Notes: generated from the letters alone by a model not told the origin. Positions 28,140-37,805 are shown, numbered from the stretch's first letter. The stretch is DNA of 64,000 nucleotides from Motilimonas pumila (GCF_003596335.1 NZ_QZCH01000008.1:82924-146923), one strand, 5' to 3'. Translations and numbers: made by a program.

Positions 28140-30032
28140 TTATAGCGGACGGTATTGAATACCTTGCCAATCTAAATAGTCTTGCTGTAAATACAGCCTT
28201 TGTACAAAGCCTTGCCAGTTTTTGTTACTGCGGCCTGTCCAAGCATTTTCTGCTCCGGCCAAAAGGCGTGGAAAGACCATATAGTCTAACTGTTTATCAG
28301 TATTGATGAACTCGGTCCAAATGGCGTACTGCATACCTAAGATATTATCTTTGCCCGTGGCGGTTAATTCAGCATCAAATACATCGTATTCGTAACACTG
28401 TTGTAAATTAAGTGCACTGGCCCAAGTCGTGCCTGGCTCTGACTCTGAGTTGTCGTATGCCATATCTAGGTAAGTATAATGCGCTGGCGTCATGATCACC
28501 TTATATCCTTTATTGGCAGCGCTGATACCGTTTTGGGTGCCATTCCAGGCACAGATAATGGCGTCTTGGGCGAGTTTATCGCCGTCTAATGCTTCTTCCC
28601 AACCCAGCAAGGTTTTACCTTGTTGGCGCAGGTTATCTTGGACATGGCGTAATAAGTAACCCTGTAGTTCGCGAATGTCTTGATAGCCCTGGGCTTGCAT
28701 CTTTTCCTGACAAGCAGGGGAGTCCTGCCATACACCTTTAGGCACTTCATCGGCGCCGACGTGTACATAAGGCCCAGGAAAAAGCGCACATACTTCTTGA
28801 ATGACCGCATCGATAAACTGATAGGTACCTTCTAGCGCAGGGTTTAGTACGTTGTCATGATAAAACTGCACTGATAGGTAGTTCGAGGTATCAGCCGGTT
28901 CAATTAGCAACTCTGGTAATGCTTTTAATGCCGCTCGGCAGTGACCTGGAATATCAATTTCTGGAATAATCGTAATTTGCCTTTGCTGGGCGTAGCTGAC
29001 AACGTCTTTGACGTCTTGCTGGCTGTAGTAGCCGCCGTAAGGTGCTGGGCCACTGCCAAATTGCGCTTCTATGGCTTGGTCATGGCCGCGAAACGCAGTC
29101 TGTTTGGTTAACTGTGGAAATGCCTTGATCTCTAACCGCCATGCTTCGTCATCGGTTAAATGCCAATGCAGGGTGTTAAATTTATAATAGGCAAGCTGAT
29201 CGATCAGCTGCTTAATTTTTTCAACGCTACGAAAATGTCGCACGCAGTCAAGCATGAAACCGCGGTAAGTGAATCGAGGGTAATCATTGATCACCCCTTT
29301 TCTTTGGGCGGTTGAGCTGTTTAAGCATTGTGCCAAACTCGTCAGACCATAAGCAAAACCTTGCTCGCCAGAAGCAGAAATTACCACCACGTCATCGAGG
29401 CATAAGCGGTATGCTTCACAAGGCAAGCTGGGATCAAGCTGTAATCGAATATTCGCGCTTCGCGCGGAGGCTAAACTGACGTCATGCTGTTTGAGTTGAG
29501 CTGAAAATAGGGTCGCTAAATGGCCAAAGTCATTGTCATCAAATAGTAGCTGTTGCGGCAGCTTTAATGGCGTTTGATTGAGATTGATATCTGCAGGGCG
29601 AGGAATAATAGCAACATCAGACAAGTAATCGTTATTTCGCTCAGGCATCAGTAATGGATTGACGGCAATGCTGGGTAAGGTAAACGGCACTAACTCCAGC
29701 ATAATAGGCTGCTCAATATTATCGGCGCTCAAGTAGCAACCTATTGGCATGTCTGTGACTTTTTTCATCGCCAGCTTTTCGCCGGTAAAGCCAAATGCCA
29801 AGGTTTGCTTTGCCTCTAAGGTTGCGCCAGTTTGCGACTGCAGTGCTAAGTAGCTGCCATCTTGACGAACAAATGTCGCGCCGTGACAACTGCTTGCGTT
29901 AATCAGTCCCACCAAGGAAAGGTGCAAACGCCAGTTATGCAGTGGTTGTTCAGAGTCATTGTACAGTTCAAAGCATATGTTGTAGGCACTATCAAGGTTG
30001 TTGAGTTCAGTGATTGTTAAGGTTAAGGCCAT
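28140..30032 (-). CDS. Cytosolic beta-N-acetylhexosaminidase, family GH20
   Basis: Glycoside hydrolase that removes terminal GlcNAc from chitin oligosaccharides by substrate-assisted catalysis. It has 630 residues from ATG 30032, with no signal peptide, so it works in the cytosol on imported sugar. The N-terminal non-catalytic domain is followed by the GH20 barrel (about 240-600) with YRGFMLDCVRHF, HWHLTDDEAWR and the catalytic Asp-Glu pair in HVGADEVPKG. It lies last in the operon, after a strong hairpin. The layout matches the V. cholerae chitobiose locus (VC0613-VC0620). A longer frame to 30149 runs through the hairpin and is unlikely. Confidence 0.92.
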   Translation of the reverse strand: MALTLTITELNNLDSAYNICFELYNDSEQPLHNWRLHLSLVGLINASSCHGATFVRQDGSYLALQSQTGATLEAKQTLAFGFTGEKLAMKKVTDMPIGCYLSADNIEQPIMLELVPFTLPSIAVNPLLMPERNNDYLSDVAIIPRPADINLNQTPLKLPQQLLFDDNDFGHLATLFSAQLKQHDVSLASARSANIRLQLDPSLPCEAYRLCLDDVVVISASGEQGFAYGLTSLAQCLNSSTAQRKGVINDYPRFTYRGFMLDCVRHFRSVEKIKQLIDQLAYYKFNTLHWHLTDDEAWRLEIKAFPQLTKQTAFRGHDQAIEAQFGSGPAPYGGYYSQQDVKDVVSYAQQRQITIIPEIDIPGHCRAALKALPELLIEPADTSNYLSVQFYHDNVLNPALEGTYQFIDAVIQEVCALFPGPYVHVGADEVPKGVWQDSPACQEKMQAQGYQDIRELQGYLLRHVQDNLRQQGKTLLGWEEALDGDKLAQDAIICAWNGTQNGISAANKGYKVIMTPAHYTYLDMAYDNSESEPGTTWASALNLQQCYEYDVFDAELTATGKDNILGMQYAIWTEFINTDKQLDYMVFPRLLAGAENAWTGRSNKNWQGFVQRLYLQQDYLDWQGIQYRPL

Positions 30033-30135
30033 GGCTAATTCTCGAATAATGGGCTGCTTTATCGGTTTAACTGCTTTAAGTGTATCTAAGGAAATGCCGC
30101 TGTCGACCGAAACCAGTATGAAATGAGGCTGAAAA

Positions 30136-30169
30136 CCACAAACAAGCAAATATACTTGCTTGTTTGTGG
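30136..30169 (-). terminator. Intercistronic stem-loop between the GH9 and GH20 genes
   Basis: Perfect 14-bp inverted repeat CCACAAACAAGCAA / TTGCTTGTTTGTGG with a 6-base loop, a few bases after the GH9 stop. On the minus strand TTTTC follows, so it could be a partial terminator or a 3-prime stabiliser that lowers GH20 expression. Confidence 0.7.
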
Positions 30170-30176
30170 GAAGGGG

Positions 30177-31883
30177 TTACAGGCTGATAGCTAACATGTA
30201 CCAAGCCGCGTGAGGGATCCATTGCTCACCCCAGCGCCAATTTTGCAAAAAGTCGTCTTTTTGCGCTTCTGGCACTAATGAAATATCCCGTTCATTATCA
30301 AAGCCAGAAGTAATGCCATTGCATATGCCACCCGGTGCACTTGGGTAACCGTCAACATACTCAGGGTTATTGTGGCCATGGCCGTATAGCATACAAGCAT
30401 TGAATGGATTGAGGCCCAGTATCCAGTTGAGTTGTTGCTGAGCAAAATCGCGAGCTTGTTGAGCCAAAACGGGCTCTGTTGTCTGATAGGTGCAGGCGAC
30501 CAATTTGGCTGCTGTGGCTAGTGAAGCCAAGCGGGCATTCTCACCTTGCCACCAATAACCTGATTCATTTTGTTGCGCCACAAAAAACGCCGTGCGATTT
30601 TCTGCTTCATCAACCGCTTTCACGTATTGACGGGCATAGCCAAAGGGGTTGGTGACTTCAGCCGTAATGTCGAGTTCAAACTGCATGGCTTGTTGTACAC
30701 AAGCGTCAAGCTTCGCAATGCAAGCTTGGTCTGTTTCAATTTGACGATACTCTAGCAGGCTAATCATGGGCAAGCCGGCTTCTGCGGCATGGTAGTAAGG
30801 TCGGCTATGACCATCTTCAACTGCCCAGAAGTGAGAAACCTTGTCATCGCTGCTTTGTTTCGCTTGCAAAGCTTCAGACCAGCGTCTGGCTTCCGATAGG
30901 TAGTAAGTGTCTGTTGTCGCGCGGTATAGCTCGGTAGCAGCGAGTAGGGCACAATAGTTATCGATGATATTTTCTTTGCCGTTATCACAGTAGCGTTCAT
31001 TGTGTTGACACAAATGCGCGTACGCGTGCTTAGCGCCTTCAAGGTACTGCGCCGGCGTGTATTCTCCCAATGGTGCCATTTGAGAGGCTGCTGCCAAAGC
31101 TGCGATACTGACACCACCGCCCTGTCGAAAGGCTGCTTGCCATTGGGCAGACTTAATACCTTCTTGGGTCGAGTAGGCACAAATATGACGATTGTTGACG
31201 TCCTTACTCCACTTGTCAAAGATGGTCATGTAGAAATAACCTTCCTCATCAAGTACTCGCATCAGAAAGTCAGCACCAAATAAGGCCTCGTCTAACAGGC
31301 GCTTATTGAGGTTTACTTTACGAATATCGTCGCTGCCTGTGAACTCGCGATGAACACGGCTCATGTTCCACACAACCATAGGAATTTGCTGTGGATTAAG
31401 GTAGTTAGCAACAGAAAGGTGGCTCAAGTATTTACTCATGTCGCCACTGGCGTCAAACCAGCCGCCGCGCACGTCAGCGAATTTATCCGTTTCACCCCAG
31501 AAAGGCAGGCGTTGGTCCGCTTTATCAAACTCACCAGAGCTGCGTTGACCTTTAAAGTAAAAAATATTGTCGGACAAGGTTTGGTGGATCAGTAACTCTT
31601 CAGCAATGCAAAAAGGGTGTGAGTGAATGGTCTCACCTTGATGTTCTAGGCTAAGGTAAAACTCACCTTGCTCATCAAATGCCGAAAAATCGATATGATA
31701 AAAGTACCAGTCGCTCCACTGGTCAACACTTCCTTGTGCCATAATGTTGGCCGAAAAACAAACAGTTTTATCCTGGCATGAAACCAAAGAAGCCGGGCTC
31801 AAATTGAGCCCGGCTTTTGCTTTGATAACTGCCACTTTGTTTGCACCAACTTGATAACCAATGTGGTTAGTCAACAGCTGCAT
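30177..31883 (-). CDS. Family GH9 glycosidase, probably exo-beta-D-glucosaminidase
   Basis: A protein of 568 residues with an N-terminal Ig-like CelD_N domain (NHIGYQVGANKVAVIK, about 1-95) and a GH9 (alpha/alpha)6 catalytic domain (about 110-560). The catalytic Asp region is GGWFDASGDMSKYLSHL, and the C-terminal conserved block is LNPFNACMLYGHGHNNPEY. It is annotated as endoglucanase in many genomes. The Vibrio and Photobacterium relatives in this exact locus are exo-glucosaminidases acting on chitosan-type oligosaccharides, so that is the better call. There is no signal peptide; it acts in the cytosol. It starts 17 bp after the ATPase gene. Confidence 0.88.
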   Translation of the reverse strand: MQLLTNHIGYQVGANKVAVIKAKAGLNLSPASLVSCQDKTVCFSANIMAQGSVDQWSDWYFYHIDFSAFDEQGEFYLSLEHQGETIHSHPFCIAEELLIHQTLSDNIFYFKGQRSSGEFDKADQRLPFWGETDKFADVRGGWFDASGDMSKYLSHLSVANYLNPQQIPMVVWNMSRVHREFTGSDDIRKVNLNKRLLDEALFGADFLMRVLDEEGYFYMTIFDKWSKDVNNRHICAYSTQEGIKSAQWQAAFRQGGGVSIAALAAASQMAPLGEYTPAQYLEGAKHAYAHLCQHNERYCDNGKENIIDNYCALLAATELYRATTDTYYLSEARRWSEALQAKQSSDDKVSHFWAVEDGHSRPYYHAAEAGLPMISLLEYRQIETDQACIAKLDACVQQAMQFELDITAEVTNPFGYARQYVKAVDEAENRTAFFVAQQNESGYWWQGENARLASLATAAKLVACTYQTTEPVLAQQARDFAQQQLNWILGLNPFNACMLYGHGHNNPEYVDGYPSAPGGICNGITSGFDNERDISLVPEAQKDDFLQNWRWGEQWIPHAAWYMLAISL

Positions 31884-31900
31884 GGCAGGATCCTTATTGT

Positions 31901-32881
31901 TTAGTCATGTAAAAAACAACGTACAAAGTGGTTTGGTGCCACTTCTTTAGGCTCTGGTAAAGCATCCGTACATTTGTCCATCGCTTGTAAACAACGACCT
32001 GCAAATGGGCAACCAATACTTTCAGGTGTCCATAGTGGTATTTCACCCTTACGGCCGCCTTCTAAGTTATCATGGATGCTTTTCTCTGGGTTTGGTACCG
32101 CAGACATAAGAAGCTGGGTGTAAGGGTGAGCCGGTTTTTGAAGTACTTCATCTACTTCACCCCATTCAACCAAGTGACCCACGTACATTACGCCAATATC
32201 TTCAGCCAAGTAGCGGGCTGTTGCGATATCGTGGGTAATGTACATCATAGAGATACCGTCATCTTTCATATCTTCCATTAGGTTAAGAACACCTAAACGA
32301 ATAGATACATCAAGCATAGACGTCGGTTCATCCGCTAAGATAACTTCAGCTTCTACTGCTAAGTTACGAGCAATGTTAACACGCTGACGTTGACCACCTG
32401 AAAGCTGATGTGGGAATTTTTCAGCTGTCTCTTTTGCAGGGGTTAGACCTACACGCTCCAGCAGAGAGTAAATACGTTCTGGCAATTCCGCTTTATTGGT
32501 TACTTTTTTGTGTAACAGCAAAGGGCGTGCCAAGTGATGGAAAATAGTGTGCGTAGGGTTCAAAGATCCAAACGGGTCTTGGAAGATCATTTGCACACTT
32601 TCACGGTATTCCATCAACTCTTGTTTTTGAGTGAAATCATCGATATCACGGCCATGGTACTGGACGATACCTTGAGTACGGCTGTACATTTTAGCGATGA
32701 TTTTTGCGCTAGTTGATTTACCTGAACCAGACTCACCTACAATGGCTAGTGCACGACCTTTGTATAATGTGAAAGACACATCATTAAGGGCACGCATGTA
32801 GTTTTTCTTAAGTGAGTTAGCATTGATTGGAAAATCTTTAACTAGATTTTTAACTTCAATTATTGGATTATTTTTGCTCAT
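31901..32881 (-). CDS. Chitin-oligosaccharide ABC transporter ATPase (OppF/DppF type)
   Basis: Cytosolic ATPase subunit of a peptide/oligosaccharide importer, 326 residues. Walker A is GESGSGKST, the signature is LSGGQRQRVNIARNL, and Walker B is VILADEPTSMLD. The C-terminal oligopeptide-transporter extension has its iron-sulfur-type cysteines (IGCPFAGRC, DKC, FVRCF). It is one of two paired ATPases in the operon; the gap to the preceding gene is 19 bp. The equivalent in V. cholerae is VC0616. Confidence 0.93.
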   Translation of the reverse strand: MSKNNPIIEVKNLVKDFPINANSLKKNYMRALNDVSFTLYKGRALAIVGESGSGKSTSAKIIAKMYSRTQGIVQYHGRDIDDFTQKQELMEYRESVQMIFQDPFGSLNPTHTIFHHLARPLLLHKKVTNKAELPERIYSLLERVGLTPAKETAEKFPHQLSGGQRQRVNIARNLAVEAEVILADEPTSMLDVSIRLGVLNLMEDMKDDGISMMYITHDIATARYLAEDIGVMYVGHLVEWGEVDEVLQKPAHPYTQLLMSAVPNPEKSIHDNLEGGRKGEIPLWTPESIGCPFAGRCLQAMDKCTDALPEPKEVAPNHFVRCFLHD

Positions 32882-32900
32882 ATTGCTTCTCTCAATGCTC

Positions 32901-33917
32901 TTAAGCTTGGACCGGTTTTGGCTCTAACGATTTAACATCGATCATGCCATCATTGTGCAAGTGACAAGAAGAAAACTCGCCAGGCGCAATTTCAGTCAGG
33001 GTACAGTACTCTTGACGACATACGTCTTTCACGTATGGACAACGTGCTTGGAAACGACAACCTACTGGCACTTCAAACAGGTTCAATGGTGTACCTGGAA
33101 TACCAACAAGGCGTTTCTTTTCGCCGTGAAGAGGAGGGAAAGCGTTACCTAACCCTTCCGTGTACGGATGGTTAGGGCGAGTCAAAATATTTTTCGCTGG
33201 TGAAACTTCTGCTAGCTCACCGGCATACATGATGCCGATACGGTCACAGAACTCTACCATTAGACTGATATCGTGGGTGATAAACAGAATAGAGAAACCA
33301 AACTCTTCTTTAAGTTGATATATCTTCTGTAGAATTTCACGCTGAACCACTACATCTAGTGCTGTAGTCGGTTCATCCATGATGATCAGTTTAGCGTTAA
33401 GTGCAAGGGCAATAGCAATAACTAAACGCTGACGCATGCCACCAGAGAACTGGTGCGGGTAGTCAGTTAGACGGCTAGGGTGGATGTCCACGATTTCGAG
33501 TAGCTGTCCAGCGCGTTTAACACACTCTTGACGGGTCATGTCTGTGTGCGCAAGCAGTACGTCACAGAACTGCTCTTCCATAGTTAGAACAGGGTTTAAG
33601 CTGTTCATCGCACTTTGGAATACCATTGCTGATTCTTTCCAGCGGTATTGGCGTAGCTGCTCATCGTCAAATTCTAAGATGTCTTTGCCGTTGAAAACAA
33701 TTTCGCCGCCAGAGATAAATGCAGGTGGCTTATGTAAGCGACATACAGAGAAAGCCACGGTGGATTTACCACAACCAGACTCACCCGCAAGACCAAATAC
33801 TTCACCTTTACCAATATCAAAAGAGATAGAGTTTACCGCACGCACGTCACCGTTACTGGTAATGTAATCAACGCAGAGGTTGCGTACAGATAGTTGAACT
33901 TCTTTTTTCTGACTCAT
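32901..33917 (-). CDS. Chitin-oligosaccharide ABC transporter ATPase (OppD/DppD type)
   Basis: Partner ATPase of the importer, 338 residues. Walker A GESGCGKST, signature FSGGMRQRLVIAIAL, Walker B LIIMDEPTTALD, and the C-terminal oligopeptide extension with cysteines (VGCRFQARCPYVKDVC). Its start overlaps the permease stop by 4 bp, showing translational coupling. It is equivalent to VC0617 by position and type. Confidence 0.93.
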   Translation of the reverse strand: MSQKKEVQLSVRNLCVDYITSNGDVRAVNSISFDIGKGEVFGLAGESGCGKSTVAFSVCRLHKPPAFISGGEIVFNGKDILEFDDEQLRQYRWKESAMVFQSAMNSLNPVLTMEEQFCDVLLAHTDMTRQECVKRAGQLLEIVDIHPSRLTDYPHQFSGGMRQRLVIAIALALNAKLIIMDEPTTALDVVVQREILQKIYQLKEEFGFSILFITHDISLMVEFCDRIGIMYAGELAEVSPAKNILTRPNHPYTEGLGNAFPPLHGEKKRLVGIPGTPLNLFEVPVGCRFQARCPYVKDVCRQEYCTLTEIAPGEFSSCHLHNDGMIDVKSLEPKPVQA

Positions 33918-34840
33918 GACGCAGCCCCTTGAACTTTACCTTGTTGCTCTTGTAGTGCTTCAGCTTCTTTTTCAGCTGTGATTTGCTTCCAACGCTTCAA
34001 ACCAACGTGTGAACGTAGTTGAGGGTTAGCAATTTCATCAACTGCGAAGTTAAGGAGTGCAAGACCAGCACCAACACAAGCGATTACTACGATTGGGGAG
34101 AATACTTCCCACCACGCGCCGATGTTGATTGCAGAAGTATTCTGCATATTGTACAGCTGTGTGCCCCAAGTTACCGCTGTTGGGTCACCAAGGCCAAGGA
34201 ACTCAAGTGTTGCTTGAGTCATGATTGCGTAAATAACAGAACCAATGAAGCTAGCACCGATGATAGAAATCAAGTTAGGTAAGATTTCAATCACGATGAT
34301 ACGCCAAGATGGCTCACCCAGTACTTGGGCTGCTACTACGAATTCTTTTTCACGAACAGCGAGGGTTTGTGAACGTACAACACGTGCGCCCCAAGCCCAG
34401 GAGGTTAAACCTATTATGAGCGCGATGACCATGGGACTCGCTTGCCCGATAAACGCTGCCAAAACCATAAGGAGTGGGAGCTGAGGAATAACCAGCATGA
34501 TGTTCATTAATGAACTTAAGATCTCATCAATTAGACCACCGAAGTAACCTGCTGTGATACCTACCGCAACGGCCATGGCAACAACAATGATACCCGCGCC
34601 GAAGCCTACTGCTAGCGATAAACGACCACCGTATAAGGTTTGTGCAAATACGTCACGACCCATACGTGTGGTACCTAACACGTGCTCTGCATCAGGTGCC
34701 ATGTGTGGGCGACCAGTACGCTTTTTAGAGTCGTATTGAGTGATTAACGGCGCAAGTGCCGACGTTAAAATAAAGAAACCAACAATGATTAGACCCATTA
34801 GGGCTTTGTTGTTTCGAACTAATAATTTTAAGAAACCCAT
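33914..34840 (-). CDS. Chitin-oligosaccharide ABC transporter permease (OppC/DppC type)
   Basis: Inner-membrane permease of 308 residues. One N-terminal helix (about 13-33), a periplasmic loop with the DppC-like GTTRMGRDVFAQTLYGGRLSL block, then five helices carrying the EAA-type cytosolic loop (EKEFVVAAQVLGEPSWRIIVIEILPNL). It overlaps the next ATPase gene by 4 bp and follows the other permease by 2 bp. Confidence 0.93.
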   Translation of the reverse strand: MGFLKLLVRNNKALMGLIIVGFFILTSALAPLITQYDSKKRTGRPHMAPDAEHVLGTTRMGRDVFAQTLYGGRLSLAVGFGAGIIVVAMAVAVGITAGYFGGLIDEILSSLMNIMLVIPQLPLLMVLAAFIGQASPMVIALIIGLTSWAWGARVVRSQTLAVREKEFVVAAQVLGEPSWRIIVIEILPNLISIIGASFIGSVIYAIMTQATLEFLGLGDPTAVTWGTQLYNMQNTSAINIGAWWEVFSPIVVIACVGAGLALLNFAVDEIANPQLRSHVGLKRWKQITAEKEAEALQEQQGKVQGAAS

Positions 34841-34842
34841 GA

Positions 34843-35823
34843 TTATTTACCACCCTTACGAAGACGAGGATCCAAGAATACATACAGAACATCGGCCAAG
34901 AAGTTAAAGCTCAACATGAAGATAGTCATGATAAGTAACTGGCCTTGGATGACCTGGTAGTCACGGTTGATGATGGCATTGTATAAAACAGTACCTAGGC
35001 CTGGGTAGTTGAAGATAACTTCCACAACCATTGCACCACCTACCACGAAACCTAGCGCCATAGAAAGGGCGGTTACACTTGGTAGAATAGCGTTACGAGC
35101 ACCGTAGTTAAGCATTACGCGGATATTAGAAAGACCCTTTGCTTTACCCATGGTGATGTAGTCTTCGCCTAGAAGGTTAATCATGTTATTACGCATTGGT
35201 ACCAAGAAACCACCTAGCTGTACGATGAAGATACAGAAAATAGGGGCGATTGCATGGTGAAGTACGTCTTTAATAAATACCCAAGTGAACTCTGGTGTTG
35301 CACCCGCAGTGTATGCGTAGCTGATTGGAATGAGGTCCATGTTTACACCAAAGGTAAACAAGATAACAATACCAAATACTAACTGAGGCGTGGCCTGTAA
35401 GACGAGAGAGAGCGGAGACGCAATACTGTCAAATTTACCGCCGCGATACCATGCTGCCACAATACCCAGTGAAGCACCAAACGCGAAAGCCAGCAAAGTT
35501 GCTGTACCAGTTAGGAAAAGAGTCCAACCAAACGCCATACCAAGAATTTCGGTTACTGGAGTTGGGTAGAAATAAGTTGAAACGCCGAGTTCCCAGCTAA
35601 AGATTGACTTGAAGTAAATCCAGAACTGTTCGTAAACAGGGGCGTCAATGAAACCAAAGGTTTCACGTAAGTTAGCTACTTGTTGAGCATCTAACATGGC
35701 ACCACCTGCAAGCATTGCGGTGATTGGGTCACCTGGCATTGCACGTGGAAGAATAAAGTTGATTACAACGGCTACCAAAAAGGCACCAAAGTAAAAGACG
35801 AGACGTCTTAATATAAATCCCAT
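34843..35823 (-). CDS. Chitin-oligosaccharide ABC transporter permease (OppB/DppB type)
   Basis: Inner-membrane permease of 326 residues. The N-terminus MGFILRRLVFYFGAFLVAV and the family block LPRAMPGDPITAML are typical of OppB/DppB. The EAA loop is GEDYITMGKAKGLSNIRVMLNYGARNA. I chose ATG 35823 over the frame start at 35859, because AGGTG precedes it and the first helix then begins normally. It is separated from the binding-protein gene by a strong stem-loop. Confidence 0.92.
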   Translation of the reverse strand: MGFILRRLVFYFGAFLVAVVINFILPRAMPGDPITAMLAGGAMLDAQQVANLRETFGFIDAPVYEQFWIYFKSIFSWELGVSTYFYPTPVTEILGMAFGWTLFLTGTATLLAFAFGASLGIVAAWYRGGKFDSIASPLSLVLQATPQLVFGIVILFTFGVNMDLIPISYAYTAGATPEFTWVFIKDVLHHAIAPIFCIFIVQLGGFLVPMRNNMINLLGEDYITMGKAKGLSNIRVMLNYGARNAILPSVTALSMALGFVVGGAMVVEVIFNYPGLGTVLYNAIINRDYQVIQGQLLIMTIFMLSFNFLADVLYVFLDPRLRKGGK

Positions 35824-35935
35824 ATCTCTACACCTATTGTTAACTTCATCTCGGTTCACTCTAACTGAAGCTCAGGTTGTACCAAAAAAGGGTACGCGAG
35901 TGTAAAAGGTCGATCAGAAGGTTTTAGTTAAAGTA

Positions 35936-35959
35936 AAGCCTCACCCGAGGGTGAGGCTT
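35936..35959 (-). terminator. Intercistronic stem-loop after the binding-protein gene
   Basis: AAGCCTCACC-CGAG-GGTGAGGCTT, a perfect 10-bp stem in the gap before the permease genes. It is followed on the minus strand by TACTTTAAC and not by a T-run. It probably stabilises the upstream mRNA or partly ends transcription, so that binding protein exceeds permease. Confidence 0.7.
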
Positions 35960-35977
35960 GATTCTTAGTCAGTTAAA

Positions 35978-37654
35978 TTATTTAACTGGCTTAAGATTTA
36001 GTACATGTAGTAAACGCTCTGGAGTGTCAGGCCATACTACTGGACGAGCTTGTGGGTTCTTATCGTTGAACCAACCAGTGAAACGCTTAGTGTTGTACTG
36101 GTAGTTGTAGTTAGTGCTCATAGCGGCCATAGTCGTTTGGTTTGAACCAATACGCTCTTGGATTTTATGAACGATAGCTACTTTCTCGTCTTGGTCGCCA
36201 GTTTTGTTGAAAGAGTCGATGAGTGCATCTAGCTCTTTGTCTACGTTGTGGTGACCACCGAAACGTGCTTTATCCATTTGCTCTGAGTGGAAAGCAGTGT
36301 TGTAGTATTTGAATGGATCTGGACCTGCAAAGTAGTTAGTGAACTGAGCATCGTAGTCAGCGTTTTGTACTTTTTCAGTCAAGATTGCGAATTCTGGAGT
36401 AGAAACGCTTGCGTTAATACCAACTTCTTGTAGACCTTCAACACCGATTTGTACTGTGTTGATGAAGTCAGACCAACCGTTTGGTGCTAGGATTTTGAAC
36501 TCAACCTTAGTACCGTCTGGGTTTTCTACGAAGCCGTCACCATCAACGTCTTTGTAGCCAGCGTCTTTAAGAAGTTTCTTAGCGCCTTCAATGTTGAATT
36601 TGCTGTACTTACCGTATTTAGCGATAGAGTCTTTGTTAGCCCATGCAGCGAACTGGTCACCTAGTGCATCTGGGTACTCGTTCACAGACCAGTAACCGTA
36701 ACCAGCGATGTCTACGATTGCTTGACGGTCAAGAGCCATAGAGAATGCGCGACGGAATTGTACGTCGTTGAACGCTTTAGCGTTGTTTGCATTTGGTGTC
36801 TTGAAGTTAACCATGAAAGAAGCAGAACCAGCTGCTGGGAACCAGTAGTGGTAGTGTTTGTTTTGGCTAACAAGTACACGGTCGATATCTGGAATGAACG
36901 CAGAAGTCCAGTCTAGGTCGCCTTTGATAGCTGCAGCTAGAAGCTGGTCATTGTTCGCAAGCTGTGGCATACGGATACAATCAACAGCTAGCTTGTCATT
37001 CTCGTAGTAGTTAGGGTTACGACATTGTACATAAACCTGTGGAGTGAACGTATCTACTTGAGTGAAAGGACCAGTACCTACTGGGTTTTCGTTTGTGAAA
37101 GTAGTTAGGTCAGCAACTTTAGAGAAAACGTGCTCAGCAACGATAGGTGCACGAACGATTTCAGCTACGATACCAGTGTTTACGTCTTTTAGTTCAACGG
37201 CTACTTTGTAGTCGTCAACTTTTTTAACGCCAGCGATTTTAGCAGAAATACCTGCTACGTCAGCTGCGCCGCCTTTAGCTGCAACACCTAGAGAGTAAAC
37301 AACGTCGTCAGCTGTGAAAGCTTCGCCGTCTGACCATTTAACGTCTTTCTTCAGCTCGAAGTAAACAGTTTTTAGGTCATCAGAAAAATAGTGTTTGTTA
37401 GCTAGACGGTAAACTACTTCACCACCTTTAATTTCATTAACTACAAGTAGTGGCTCGTAGATGAACTGGTTAGTAGTAGCTAGACGAGAAGTCGCTAGGA
37501 AAGGGTTGAAGTTACGAACCCAAGAAGGTTTCATTTCTGAAACTAGTGTAAGAGTTGCTTTATCAGCAGCCATTGCAGGTGCAGAGATAGCACCAGCTAA
37601 CATTGTAGCGCCCATCGCTACAGCTGTAGAAACTTTAGTTAACTTAGCAAGCAT
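35978..37654 (-). CDS. cbp: Periplasmic chitin-oligosaccharide-binding protein (CBP)
   Basis: Type-2 (SBP_bac_5) solute-binding protein of 558 residues that binds (GlcNAc)n, feeds the importer, and in Vibrio also controls ChiS. The signal peptide has the core VSTAVAMGATMLAGAISAPAMA and a cleavage site near AMA-A. The family blocks RNFNPF, VKWSDGEAFTADDVVYSL and FRRAFSMALDRQAIVDIAGYG are clear. Two ATGs lie six bases apart; the second (37654) has AAGGA at the right distance. Codon choice here is very regular, as expected for a highly expressed gene. Confidence 0.92.
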   Translation of the reverse strand: MLAKLTKVSTAVAMGATMLAGAISAPAMAADKATLTLVSEMKPSWVRNFNPFLATSRLATTNQFIYEPLLVVNEIKGGEVVYRLANKHYFSDDLKTVYFELKKDVKWSDGEAFTADDVVYSLGVAAKGGAADVAGISAKIAGVKKVDDYKVAVELKDVNTGIVAEIVRAPIVAEHVFSKVADLTTFTNENPVGTGPFTQVDTFTPQVYVQCRNPNYYENDKLAVDCIRMPQLANNDQLLAAAIKGDLDWTSAFIPDIDRVLVSQNKHYHYWFPAAGSASFMVNFKTPNANNAKAFNDVQFRRAFSMALDRQAIVDIAGYGYWSVNEYPDALGDQFAAWANKDSIAKYGKYSKFNIEGAKKLLKDAGYKDVDGDGFVENPDGTKVEFKILAPNGWSDFINTVQIGVEGLQEVGINASVSTPEFAILTEKVQNADYDAQFTNYFAGPDPFKYYNTAFHSEQMDKARFGGHHNVDKELDALIDSFNKTGDQDEKVAIVHKIQERIGSNQTTMAAMSTNYNYQYNTKRFTGWFNDKNPQARPVVWPDTPERLLHVLNLKPVK

Positions 37655-37692
37655 AACCATTCCTTAATCATATCCTTGTATATGAGAAGCGT

Positions 37693-37730
37693 ACAAGTTG
37701 TGGCTTGTTTACAACCTGGCCGCAACTTGT
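37693..37730 (-). promoter_or_regulatory. Inverted repeat upstream of the binding-protein gene
   Basis: ACAAGTTG (37693-37700) and CAACTTGT (37723-37730) form a perfect 8-bp inverted repeat with 22 bases between, 39-76 bp before the start codon. It could be an operator (a ChiS target is one option) or an mRNA hairpin in the leader. Confidence 0.4.
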
Positions 37731-37805
37731 CCAACGCTGGTTTTTGAGTTCTTTTGTCAAAGTGACTAAAAATGACTCGTTTAATGTTTTTCACCAACGG
37801 GCTAT

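Noticed and set aside
31901..37654. Dipeptide or oligopeptide importer
   Set aside because: The subunits are of the Opp/Dpp class, but the neighbours chiS, GH9 and GH20 and the gene order match the Vibrio chitobiose locus.
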